A DNA stretch of 29,280 nucleotides, taken from positions 1 through 29,280 of the forward strand of contig JAFAGN010000078.1 of the NCBI GenBank assembly GCA_023422695.1. The letters run 5' to 3'. A program made the position numbers and the translations under genes. Source of the DNA: Pseudomonadota bacterium. Its GTDB lineage: Bacteria; Pseudomonadota; Alphaproteobacteria; Sphingomonadales; Sphingomonadaceae. Below the pieces are notes generated by a model that was not told where the DNA came from, ran no database searches, and saw only the letters and a program-made list of their open reading frames with translations. Of this stretch, positions 14,088-21,610 are shown in pieces (position 1 is the first letter of the stretch; each line of letters begins with the position of its first letter).

Positions 14088-14777
14088 ATGAGCGATTTTA
14101 TCGAACGCTGGTCCCCCAATTTCGACGAGCGTGCGCTGCCCATTTCGATGGTCGTGCTGCATTATACCGGCATGAAGAGTGGCGGCGAAGCGATTGATTG
14201 GCTTGCCAATCCTGACTCGAAAGTGTCGGCGCACTATGTCGTCAGCGAGGACGGCCAGATCACCCATATGGTGCCCGAGGAAAAGCGCGCCTGGCACGCC
14301 GGAAAATCGCACTGGCGCGGAATCAGCGACATTAATTCGGCCAGCGTGGGGATCGAGATCGTCAATCCGGGGCATGAATGGGGCTATGTCCCGTTCCCCG
14401 AACCGCAGATCGCCTCGGTCGTCCGGCTGGTCCACATCATCAAGGACCGGCACGCGATCACCCGCGGCAATGTCGTCGGCCACTCGGACATCGCGCCGAC
14501 GCGCAAGCAGGATCCGGGCGAGTTGTTCCCGTGGGACGAACTCGCGCGCCGCCGCCTGGCGCTGCCGCGCCCGCGCAAGAAGCTGACCGATCCTTTGTGG
14601 ACCGACGCCGGCTTCCTGCTCGCGCTCGAACGCTTCGGTTACGATGTGACCGACGGTTTTGCCGCGACCGTGGCGTTCCAGCGGCGCTTTCGCCCCGAAC
14701 TGATCGACGGCACGATCTGCGGCGAGTGCCGCGCGATCCTGCTGGCGCTGCTGCTGCCGCAGCCCGAAGGCAATTGA
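14088..14777 (+). CDS. N-acetylmuramoyl-L-alanine amidase (AmpD/AmiD type) with peptidoglycan-binding domain
   Basis: The enzyme cleaves the amide bond between muramic acid and L-Ala. The amidase_2 domain contains VVLHYTG (His25), SAHYVVSEDG, AWHAGKSHWRG and GHSDIAPTRKQDPGELFPW with zinc ligands His132 and Asp142 plus Lys140, the AmpD catalytic set. Residues about 165-225 resemble a small peptidoglycan-binding domain (FGYDVTDGFAATVAFQRRFRP). No signal peptide is seen from ATG 14088, so it is probably cytoplasmic and acts in muropeptide recycling. The in-frame ATG at 14040 adds no recognisable residues. It follows cheR by 67 bases on the same strand. Confidence 0.9.
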   Translation: MSDFIERWSPNFDERALPISMVVLHYTGMKSGGEAIDWLANPDSKVSAHYVVSEDGQITHMVPEEKRAWHAGKSHWRGISDINSASVGIEIVNPGHEWGYVPFPEPQIASVVRLVHIIKDRHAITRGNVVGHSDIAPTRKQDPGELFPWDELARRRLALPRPRKKLTDPLWTDAGFLLALERFGYDVTDGFAATVAFQRRFRPELIDGTICGECRAILLALLLPQPEGN

Positions 14778-14816
14778 TTTCCGCTATCACTTGCTTTTTC
14801 GGAAAGGCGTTGATTG

Positions 14817-14836
14817 AAAAGGGCAATATCTTGCCC
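14817..14836 (-). terminator. Terminator of the ruvX-pyrB-pyrC' operon
   Basis: On the minus strand GGGCAA-gata-TTGCCC is followed directly by TTTT. It lies 10 bases after the pyrC' stop and separates it from the convergent amidase gene. Confidence 0.65.
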
Positions 14837-14845
14837 CCAATCGAC

Positions 14846-16060
14846 CTATCGCACCCGCGATCCACCCTTCCACATCGCTGTCGCGCGGCCTTGCACTGGC
14901 ATGCCGTCGAAGGGGGTGTTCCCTGCGTAGGCGGCCATTTTCTTGGCATCGACCTGCCACGGGGTGCCGTCGTCGATCAGGATCAGGTCGGCGTCCATGC
15001 CGACTGACAGGCTCCCGACGTTGAGGCCGAGCAGGCAGGCGGGGGTGGCGGCGAGCAGGTCGAACAGGCGGGCGGGCGTGATATGGCCGTCGCGGACGAG
15101 GTTCAAGCCGAGCGCGAGCAAGGTTTCGGCGCCCGCCATGCCGGGCAGCGCCTCGGCAAAGGGCAGGCGCTTGTCCTCGGGACCGCGCGGGTCGTGGCCG
15201 GATGACAGGACGTCGATCGTGCCATCGGCGACCGCGGCGAGGCACGCCAAACGGTCGTCCTCGCTGCGCAGCGGCGGCGACAGGCGGGCGAAGGTGCGGA
15301 AATCGCCGATCGCGGTGTCCGACAGGAACAGATGCGCGGGGGTGACGCCGCACAGCACCGGTAGCCCCTTGGCCTTGGCGGTGCGGATCAGGTCGAGCCC
15401 GCGCGCGGTTGTGACCTGGCGGAAATGAACCGGCGCGCCGGTTTCCTCGACCAGCGCGAGGTCGCGGGCAATCGCGATCGCTTCGGCAATGGCGGGGGCC
15501 GATGCGAGGCCGAGGCGGGTCGCCATTTCGCCATCGGTCGCGACCGCGCCCGCGGTCAGCCCTTCATCCTCGGCATGGATGATCGTGACGAGGCCGAGCG
15601 ACGCGCCATAGGCGAGGACGCGGCGCATCACTCCGCTGTCGGCGATACGGGCGCGTCCGGTGGCGATGGCGCGCGCGCCCGCGCTTTTCATCAGGCCGAT
15701 TTCGGCAAGCTCCTTGCCCGCGAGCCCTTTGGTCGCGGCGGCGAGGGGGTGGACCCACAGGTCGGGCTTGCCGCCCTTGGCGGCGCGCTCGACGAGGCCG
15801 GGGTCGTCGAGCGGCCCGGCGTCCGGCATCAGCGCGGCGCGGGTGATGCCGCCGAAATGAAAGGCGGGCTTGTCGGTGGCAAACACGCCCAGGTCGATGA
15901 TGCCCGGGGCAAGCCATTGGCCCTTGGCGTCGACCGTTTCGGTGCCTTGGGGCGTCTCGGACGGGTTGAGCGCGGCGATGCGGCCCTCGGTGACGAGCAA
16001 ACTGCCGCTGTCGCCGCCCAGCAGCCGCGCGTTGGTGATCAGGAGCGGTTTCAGTTCCAT
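14846..16060 (-). CDS. pyrX: Dihydroorotase-like protein PyrC' (PyrX), probably non-catalytic
   Basis: The 404-residue protein has the amidohydrolase fold of class I dihydroorotases (ARLLGGDSGSLLVTEGRIA, GQWLAPGIIDLG, IHAEDEG, MDADLILID) but lacks the metal centre. The DxHxH motif is Asp56-Leu-Gly58-Val-Phe60, and the late TDHAPH motif is written SGHDPR. In Pseudomonas, such inactive PyrC' subunits form a dodecamer with aspartate transcarbamoylase and are needed for its activity; the same role is inferred here because pyrC' overlaps pyrB by 10 bases. A true dihydroorotase must be encoded elsewhere. ATG 16060 begins MELKPLLITNARLL; an in-frame GTG at 16102 is less likely. It could be annotated as pyrC in databases. 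Confidence 0.9.
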   Translation of the reverse strand: MELKPLLITNARLLGGDSGSLLVTEGRIAALNPSETPQGTETVDAKGQWLAPGIIDLGVFATDKPAFHFGGITRAALMPDAGPLDDPGLVERAAKGGKPDLWVHPLAAATKGLAGKELAEIGLMKSAGARAIATGRARIADSGVMRRVLAYGASLGLVTIIHAEDEGLTAGAVATDGEMATRLGLASAPAIAEAIAIARDLALVEETGAPVHFRQVTTARGLDLIRTAKAKGLPVLCGVTPAHLFLSDTAIGDFRTFARLSPPLRSEDDRLACLAAVADGTIDVLSSGHDPRGPEDKRLPFAEALPGMAGAETLLALGLNLVRDGHITPARLFDLLAATPACLLGLNVGSLSVGMDADLILIDDGTPWQVDAKKMAAYAGNTPFDGMPVQGRATAMWKGGSRVR

Positions 16061-17046
16061 CCCGCGACCCCCCGCTTGCGGCGCGTCAAAATGTCGAGAC
16101 ACGCCATGCGCACGGCGACCCCCATTTCGACCTGTTCGGTAATCGTCGAGCGCGCGGGATCGTCGGCGACGCTGCTGTCGATTTCGACGCCGCGGTTCAT
16201 CGGGCCGGGGTGCATGACGATCGCATCGGGCTTGGCTTTTTCAAGGCGTTTGGGGGTGAGGCCGTAGAGCGCATGATATTCGCGCGCCGAGGGTAGATAG
16301 GCGCCGTCCATCCGCTCATTCTGAAGGCGGAGCATCATCACGACATCGGCGTCCTTCAGCCCTTCGTTCATGTCGGTGAAGGTGGTTACATGCATCCGAT
16401 CAATCGCGGGCGGGGTGAGCGTCGCGGGCGCGACCACGCGCACTTCGTTGCCGAGCAGCGTGAGCGCGAGGATGTTCGAACGTGCGACGCGGCTGTGCAG
16501 CACGTCGCCGCAGATCGCGATGGTGAGGCCTTCGACCCGGCCCAGGCGGCGGCGGATGGTGAGCGCGTCGAGCAGCGCCTGTGTCGGATGCTCGTGGCGA
16601 CCGTCGCCCGCGTTGAGCACCGGGCAGTCGACCTTGTCGGCAATCAGCTGGACCGCGCCCGAACTGCCGTGCCGGATCACCATCGCGTCAGCGCGCATCG
16701 CGTTCAGCGTCATCGCGGTGTCGATCAGCGTCTCGCCCTTTTTTACACTCGACTGCGCGGCGTGCATGTTGACGACGTCGGCGCCGAGGCGTTTTCCGGC
16801 GATTTCGAACGACAAAAGCGTGCGCGTCGAATTCTCGAAAAAGGCGTTGATGATCGTCAGGCCCGCGAGCCGGTCGTCGTGCTTCGCGGCGCCGCTGCGG
16901 TTCAGGTCGACCCACTCCTCGGCGGCGTCGAGGACGTAGCTGATCTCCCACGGAGTCAGCTGGGCGATGCCGATCAGGTGGCGATGGCGAAAGGCATCGC
17001 CGCCGGGCGGATAGTCGCTGGCGGGTCGGGTGGTTGCGCTTGTCAT
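16051..17046 (-). CDS. pyrB: Aspartate carbamoyltransferase catalytic subunit
   Basis: PyrB joins carbamoyl phosphate and aspartate in the first committed step of pyrimidine synthesis. The 331-residue protein has the carbamoyl-phosphate loop FFENSTRTLLSFE (Ser73-Thr-Arg-Thr), the active-site Lys in SSVKKGETL, the HPTQALLDAL motif (His153), and MHPGPMNRGVEI near the end. An N-terminal extension of about 20 residues precedes HLIGIAQLT, as in class A enzymes that assemble with PyrC'. ATG 17046 is used; no Shine-Dalgarno sequence is visible, consistent with coupling to the DUF1294 gene ending 13 bases upstream. Confidence 0.96.
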   Translation of the reverse strand: MTSATTRPASDYPPGGDAFRHRHLIGIAQLTPWEISYVLDAAEEWVDLNRSGAAKHDDRLAGLTIINAFFENSTRTLLSFEIAGKRLGADVVNMHAAQSSVKKGETLIDTAMTLNAMRADAMVIRHGSSGAVQLIADKVDCPVLNAGDGRHEHPTQALLDALTIRRRLGRVEGLTIAICGDVLHSRVARSNILALTLLGNEVRVVAPATLTPPAIDRMHVTTFTDMNEGLKDADVVMMLRLQNERMDGAYLPSAREYHALYGLTPKRLEKAKPDAIVMHPGPMNRGVEIDSSVADDPARSTITEQVEMGVAVRMACLDILTRRKRGVAGWN

Positions 17047-17059
17047 TAAAGGGGAGCGT

Positions 17060-17377
17060 CTAGGCAGGGCGGGGCAAATAGGCAAGCGCCGCGGTGACCA
17101 GCGGACCTAATAGTCCGAGCGCCCAAAGTCCGATCAAGATGATCTGGAGCCAGAGCCAAATCAGCATCCAGGTGGCAAAGGGCTGCTTGCGCGTCTTATG
17201 ACGGACAAGGCGGGCGGCAAGAACGGTGCCGAAGGCGCCGCCGAGAAAAGCCCAGAGCAGCAGGGTGCTTTCGGAAATACGGCGAGCGCCGTTTTCGGCA
17301 TATTGTTTATCGATGACCATCAGCACAAAGGCGACGGCGTTGGCGGTAATCAGCCAATAGACGATATATTCGGTCAA
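17060..17377 (-). CDS. DUF1294 small membrane protein
   Basis: The 105-residue protein shows the DUF1294 pattern: MVIDKQYAENGARRISESTL, then LWAFLGGAFGTVLAARLVRHKTRKQPF, then hydrophobic WMLIWLWLQIILIGLWALGL. It has about four hydrophobic segments and should sit in the inner membrane; function is unknown. The start is a TTG at 17377 that overlaps the ruvX stop codon (TTGA), so its translation depends on ruvX. It precedes pyrB by 13 bases. The frame is open and family-like from the TTG, with no better start downstream before the first hydrophobic segment ends. Confidence 0.82.
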   Translation of the reverse strand: MTEYIVYWLITANAVAFVLMVIDKQYAENGARRISESTLLLWAFLGGAFGTVLAARLVRHKTRKQPFATWMLIWLWLQIILIGLWALGLLGPLVTAALAYLPRPA

Positions 17378-17838
17378 ATCGCCCGCGTCATCGCGTCAAT
17401 CGCGCCCTGCAGGATGAAGGCGGCGGCGGCGCTGTCGACGCGTTCGGCGCGTTTGGCGCGGCTGACGTCGGCGGCGATCATCGCGCGTTCGACTGCGGCG
17501 GTCGACCAGCGTTCGTCCCATAGCAGGACGGGCAGGGCGAGCGGCAACAGGTTGCGCGCGAAGGCGCGGGTGCTTTGGGTGCGTGGGCTGTCGCTGCCGT
17601 CCATGTTGAGGGGGAGGCCGACGACGAGGCCGACGATGCTGTGCTGCGCGATCAGGGCTTTCAGCGTTTCGAGATCGACCGAGAATTTCTTGCGGATGAT
17701 CGTCTTGTCGGGGGTCGCGAAGCTCCAGTTGGTGTCGCAGGTCGCAACGCCGATGGTTTTGGTGCCGACGTCGAGGCCGATCAGGCGGCCGCCGTTCGGG
17801 AAGTTGGCGGCGAAATCGGGGGCTGCGGTGGTGATCAT
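17374..17838 (-). CDS. ruvX: Putative pre-16S rRNA nuclease / Holliday-junction resolvase-like YqgF
   Basis: The 154-residue protein is a YqgF/RuvX RNase H-fold nuclease. Motifs: RLIGLDVGTKTIGVATCD (metal-binding Asp23), VVGLPLNMDGSDSPRTQ, LLWDERWST and RVDSAAAAFILQ, whose Asp completes the acidic set. Family members process the 5' end of 16S rRNA and were first named as resolvases. ATG 17838 (MITTAAPDF) is preferred over an in-frame ATG at 17859. It is the first gene of the operon with DUF1294, pyrB and pyrC'; a large hairpin repeat lies just upstream, between it and the DUF3089 gene. Confidence 0.92.
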   Translation of the reverse strand: MITTAAPDFAANFPNGGRLIGLDVGTKTIGVATCDTNWSFATPDKTIIRKKFSVDLETLKALIAQHSIVGLVVGLPLNMDGSDSPRTQSTRAFARNLLPLALPVLLWDERWSTAAVERAMIAADVSRAKRAERVDSAAAAFILQGAIDAMTRAI

Positions 17839-17863
17839 GCGGCTGCCATTACCTCTCAAACCT

Positions 17864-17946
17864 CGTCATTGCGAGGAGCGAAGCGACGCGGCAATCCAGA
17901 GTGTGCGTAAACCGCTCTGGATTGCTTCGCTTCGCTCGCAATGACG
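17864..17946. repeat. Large palindromic repeat (GTCATTGCGAGGAGCGAAGC type)
   Basis: CGTCATTGCGAG (17864-17875) is mirrored by CTCGCAATGACG (17935-17946). Inside, AGCGAAGC pairs with GCTTCGCT and CAATCCAGAG with CTCTGGATTG, leaving a short central loop. The whole 83-bp element is one long hairpin, of a kind dispersed in many proteobacterial genomes. It begins 3 bases past the stop codon of the DUF3089 gene and may protect or end its transcript. Confidence 0.8.
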
Positions 17947-17948
17947 GT

Positions 17949-19238
17949 TCAGGTTGCAGGCGTTGGGACTGCGACGGGCGCCAAAGGCACTGCCGCAGCC
18001 CGCACCGGCGACGGCTTGCCCTCATAGCTTGCCAGCCGCCGCAGCGCGTCGGCGCGGACATTCGCCCAGAACAGGGTGATGTCATAGACGTGGTAATTGT
18101 TGCCGGGCAGCACATAGCCCGCGACAACGTAATTCTTCGCCACCTCAGCGTCGCCGATCATCAGCAGGCCGCGCGTGTCGTCGCATTTGGCGCCGATCTT
18201 GCCCGCGACCAGCGATCCGCTCTTGAACCCCTCGGTGGGGCGCAGGGTGCCGAGGTTGGCGTTGGGCGCGGCGGCGGCGTCGGGGGTGCCGGTCAGCGGG
18301 TTGGTGCACAGCATCCGCGTGTCGGCGCGCGGGCGGCCATCGAAGCCGATCGTGCCATCATAGGCGCTGGTCACCATTTCGGGGTCGGCCGGATCGGCGA
18401 AGGTCGCCCAGCTCAGGATACAGCCCTTTTGCCCGGGGGTCTGGCATGCGGGGAGGCCGAGCGCCGCCATGTCGGTGTCGACGCTGATCGGCCAGCCGAT
18501 GACATAAGCGGCGACGATCCGCTTCGCGAGCGGCGTTCCGGCGATTTTGGTCTTGAGCAGCGTGGTGAGGTGGAGCGCACCCTGACTGTGACCGGCGAGG
18601 ATGATCGGCCTGTCCTTGGGCTGGGCGGCGATGAAGGCGTCGAACGCCTGCTCGACATCGCGGTAAGCCGCGTCGATCGCCTTGCCCGCCGTCACGCGGT
18701 CCTCGGCAAGAAAGGCGCCCAAGGTCGCCTGCCGATAGCGCGGCGCCCAGATCTCGCCCGCGTCGGCAAAGGCGCTGGCCATCCCCTGGACGAAGAGGTT
18801 GGCGCGGTGGTCCGAATCGCGGTCCTCGAGCGGGGCGTTCCAGCTCGAACGGCTGTAATAGCTGGTCGGGTGGACGAAAAAGACGGCGGCATTGCCGGGT
18901 TCGGCGGGCGGCGCGGCGGGTTCGGCGGCGCCTGCGGGCGGGATCAGCCGGTCGCGCGATTGCGCCGCGGCGCTGTCGGGCGATGCGGCGCCCGCTTCCT
19001 CGGCGGTGGGGCGCCAGCCCGACGGATCGTTCGCCATGCCCGGGCGCGCGAACCACATCTTGGGGTCGTCATAGGCATTGGGTTCGACCGCCGCCTGCTG
19101 CTTGAATTCGGCGCTGGGCACAAAGGCGGTGCGCGCGACCCAGCCCGGGAACAGCTGGTACACGATCCCGGCGGCGAGGATCAGCAGGATGATGGCGGCG
19201 ATAATGTAGAGAAATTTGCGGGCCAATGCGGGCTCCAT
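17949..19238 (-). CDS. DUF3089-family alpha/beta-hydrolase, membrane-anchored
   Basis: The 429-residue protein has a basic start and one N-terminal hydrophobic helix (about 8-30), then a DUF3089 domain. The domain includes NAAVFFVHPTSYYSRSSWNA, EIWAPRYRQATLGAF and the nucleophile elbow ILAGHSQGALHL (Ser218). HVYDITLFWANVRADA is near the end and may supply the catalytic His. The enzyme probably faces the periplasm. Residues about 80-116 are a low-complexity Ala/Pro/Glu stretch. Substrate is unknown. ATG 19238 is preferred; the in-frame start at 19415 would lie inside the divergent DUF4153 gene. Confidence 0.85.
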   Translation of the reverse strand: MEPALARKFLYIIAAIILLILAAGIVYQLFPGWVARTAFVPSAEFKQQAAVEPNAYDDPKMWFARPGMANDPSGWRPTAEEAGAASPDSAAAQSRDRLIPPAGAAEPAAPPAEPGNAAVFFVHPTSYYSRSSWNAPLEDRDSDHRANLFVQGMASAFADAGEIWAPRYRQATLGAFLAEDRVTAGKAIDAAYRDVEQAFDAFIAAQPKDRPIILAGHSQGALHLTTLLKTKIAGTPLAKRIVAAYVIGWPISVDTDMAALGLPACQTPGQKGCILSWATFADPADPEMVTSAYDGTIGFDGRPRADTRMLCTNPLTGTPDAAAAPNANLGTLRPTEGFKSGSLVAGKIGAKCDDTRGLLMIGDAEVAKNYVVAGYVLPGNNYHVYDITLFWANVRADALRRLASYEGKPSPVRAAAVPLAPVAVPTPAT

Positions 19239-19314
19239 GGGGGACGGGGAGGGGGAGAGGACTGGTGCGCTGTTTGGCTTGCGCTTGGCGACGAAACAAG
19301 CCCAGATGTGGGGA

Positions 19315-21078
19315 ATGACCAATGCGACCGCAACCACGGCCCCTGCCGATTCGACCCGAGTCTCTGCCCGGCTGGACGACAATGATCCGCCGTGGCCGCC
19401 GCGCCCGTGGATCATGGCGGCGATCTGTGCCGCCGCGGGGCTGGCGTTCCACGCGCTGGTCGACCACCATTATGAAGATGCGCTGGCGCAGTGGCGCAGC
19501 GCGCTGGCGACTGCGGTCGCGGTGGCGGCGGTGGTGTTCGTGCTGGGGGTGGAGCTCCGCCGCTGGACTTGGGCGCTCGGCTTTGCGCTGCTCTGGGGCG
19601 TGGTTCTCGGGCTGATCGCGTGGCAGACGGCGGCGTATAATCTGCAGGGCAGTCCCATCGAATGGCCCTTCTGGTCGGGGATGCTCGCGGTACTCGTCGC
19701 CACCCCGCTGTTTCAGACCCGCCGCGACGTCGCGCCCGACTGGCGGTTCTGGAAATTGTGGCAAATGCCTTATGATCGGCTGCACAGCCATGCGTGGACC
19801 GATGCGGTGATCGGTGCCGCCAGCCTGGCGTTCGTCGGTATCGCGTTCCTGCTGACCTTCCTGATTTCCGAGATGTTCCACCTGATCGGGATCGATTTGA
19901 TCCGCGACCTGCTGAACGACGAATGGTTCGGCTGGATGCTGGCGGGCGCAGCGTTTGGCGGCGCGGTCGGCTTGCTGCGCGAACGCGACAAGCTGGTCGC
20001 GACGCTGCAACGGCTGGTGATGATCGTGCTTGCGGTGCTGGCGCCGGTGCTGGCGGCGGCGCTGGTGATCTTTCTGCTGTCGCTGGCGGGGACCGGGCTG
20101 GCGAAGCTCTGGGCGTCGGGATTCTCGACTGCGGCGCTGATGCTGGCGGCGGCGGCGTTTGCGGTGCTGCTCGCCAACGCGGTGATCGGCAACGGCACCG
20201 ATGACCGCGCGACGAATCCACTGCTGCGCTGGGCGGCGCCGGTGCTGGCGGTGGCGGTGCTGCCGCTGGCGGGGATCGCTTATTTTTCGATGCAGCTCAG
20301 GATCAGCCAATATGGCTGGACGCCCGAGCGTATCTGGGGGCTGATCGCGACATTCATCGCGCTGGCCTATGGCATCATCGGCCTGTGGGCGGTGGTAAAG
20401 GGACGCCGCGATTTCGACGATGTGCTGCGCCCGTTGCAGCAAAAGCTGGCGATCGGGGTCGCGCTGCTGGCGCTGTTCCTCGCGTTGCCGATCCTCGATT
20501 TTGGGGCGATTTCTACCCGCGATCAGATGGCGCGGCTGAATTCGGGCGCGGCGAAGGTCGAGAAATTCGATTGGGCAGCCATGGCGTTCGATTTCGGGCC
20601 GAGTGGGCGCGCGGCGTTGCAGGATCTGGCGAAGTCGCCGCAAAAAGCGCGCCGCGATGCCGCAACGGCGGCGCTTGAGGCAAAGAACCGCTGGGATTTG
20701 ACTGGGCCGAACGGGCTGGCCTTGCCCAAGCCCTTTGCCGAGCGGATCCGGGTCATTCCCGCCGAGCGTGCGCTGCCCGCCGCAGCGCAGGAGCGGATCG
20801 CGGAAACCTACATGTGCCGCCGCGCCAAGGCGTGCGTCGCGGTGTGGCTGGCTGACGACCGGATCGGGGTGCTGGGGCAGAATGAGCCGGGTGAGATACT
20901 GAATTTCGATTATGTGACGCTGAACAAGGAAGGGCGGTGGGTACAGGGCGACCCGGCGCGCGGCGGCCGACCGGTGCGGCCTGGAACCGACCTGTCGAAA
21001 GCGACCGTGACGATCGAGACGATCGAGCAGCGGCGGATTGTGGTGGATGGCGTTCCGGAACCGGAGCCGTTTGACTAG
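19315..21078 (+). CDS. DUF4153-family multi-pass membrane protein
   Basis: The 587-residue protein has about ten transmembrane segments in its first 390 residues (for example WIMAAICAAAGLAFHALV, AAVVFVLGVELRRW, LAVLAPVLAAALVIFLLSLA). The repeated blocks RLHSHAWTDAVIG and YGWTPERIWGLIATFIALAYG typify DUF4153. A hydrophilic C-terminal domain (about 410-587) contains ETYMCRRAKACVAVW, with two Cys four residues apart. Function is unknown. ATG 19315 is chosen; the upstream in-frame ATG at 19216 would overlap the divergent DUF3089 start, and the extra residues do not look family-like. The intergenic space of 76 bases must hold both promoters. Confidence 0.85.
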   Translation: MTNATATTAPADSTRVSARLDDNDPPWPPRPWIMAAICAAAGLAFHALVDHHYEDALAQWRSALATAVAVAAVVFVLGVELRRWTWALGFALLWGVVLGLIAWQTAAYNLQGSPIEWPFWSGMLAVLVATPLFQTRRDVAPDWRFWKLWQMPYDRLHSHAWTDAVIGAASLAFVGIAFLLTFLISEMFHLIGIDLIRDLLNDEWFGWMLAGAAFGGAVGLLRERDKLVATLQRLVMIVLAVLAPVLAAALVIFLLSLAGTGLAKLWASGFSTAALMLAAAAFAVLLANAVIGNGTDDRATNPLLRWAAPVLAVAVLPLAGIAYFSMQLRISQYGWTPERIWGLIATFIALAYGIIGLWAVVKGRRDFDDVLRPLQQKLAIGVALLALFLALPILDFGAISTRDQMARLNSGAAKVEKFDWAAMAFDFGPSGRAALQDLAKSPQKARRDAATAALEAKNRWDLTGPNGLALPKPFAERIRVIPAERALPAAAQERIAETYMCRRAKACVAVWLADDRIGVLGQNEPGEILNFDYVTLNKEGRWVQGDPARGGRPVRPGTDLSKATVTIETIEQRRIVVDGVPEPEPFD

Positions 21079-21082
21079 CTCA

Positions 21083-21242
21083 ATCCTCCCTGTCGCGCAG
21101 CGATGGGGAGGTGGCAGCGGCGCAGCCGCTGACGGAGGGGCCATGGCGCTGAGGTTGCCGCCCTCCACCCCTCGCTTCGCGAGCGGTCCCGCCGGCGCTG
21201 CGCGCCGTCTGCGACTCCCCATGGCTTCGTCACAGGGAGGAT
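21083..21242. repeat. 160-bp dispersed inverted-repeat element
   Basis: ATCCTCCCTGT (21083-21093) is mirrored by ACAGGGAGGAT (21232-21242), and ATGGGGAG by CTCCCCAT just inside. The interior contains further pairing such as GGAGGG with CCCTCC, and ends in AGCGCGCAG-like GC-rich hairpins. There is no open frame of note. It has the form of a non-coding sphingomonad repeat element and fills the gap between the DUF4153 gene and gatC. Confidence 0.75.
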
Positions 21243-21307
21243 AGAGAAGGTTGAAGCGATCCGGCGGGGATGCTAGCGGCGCTGCTTCTCCCGATAAGGC
21301 GAAAAAG

Positions 21308-21610
21308 ATGGCAATCGATCAGGCAACGGTCAGGAAAATAGCGTCGCTGGCGCGCATCGCGATCAGCGATGCCGAAGCCGCCGCGATGGAAGGCGAATTG
21401 AACGGTATTTTGGGCTGGGTCGAGCAACTCGGCGAGGTCGATGTGACCGGGGTCGAGCCGATGACCGCGGTGATCCCGAACACGCTGCGGCTGCGCGACG
21501 ATGTGATCGATGCCGATCCGCTGACCGGCGGCAACCGCCGCGATGATATTCTGGCCAATGCGCCTGCCGCGCAGCATGGCTTCTTTGGCGTGCCCAAGGT
21601 GATCGAATAA
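21308..21610 (+). CDS. gatC: Asp-tRNA(Asn)/Glu-tRNA(Gln) amidotransferase subunit C
   Basis: GatC is the small subunit that holds GatA and GatB together in the transamidosome. The 100-residue product matches the family: VRKIASLARIAISDAEAA, NGILGWVEQLGEVDVTGVEP and LRDDVIDADPLTGG. ATG 21308 (MAIDQATVRK) is the family start; an in-frame ATG at 21251 adds residues with no similarity. The ribosome-binding site is weak (AAGGCG). The stop overlaps the gatA start as TAATG. Confidence 0.95.
   Translation: MAIDQATVRKIASLARIAISDAEAAAMEGELNGILGWVEQLGEVDVTGVEPMTAVIPNTLRLRDDVIDADPLTGGNRRDDILANAPAAQHGFFGVPKVIE

Noticed and set aside
19069..21222. A 717-codon open frame on the minus strand
   Set aside because: It is antisense to the DUF4153 gene and full of Arg/Gln runs, without any recognisable motif.
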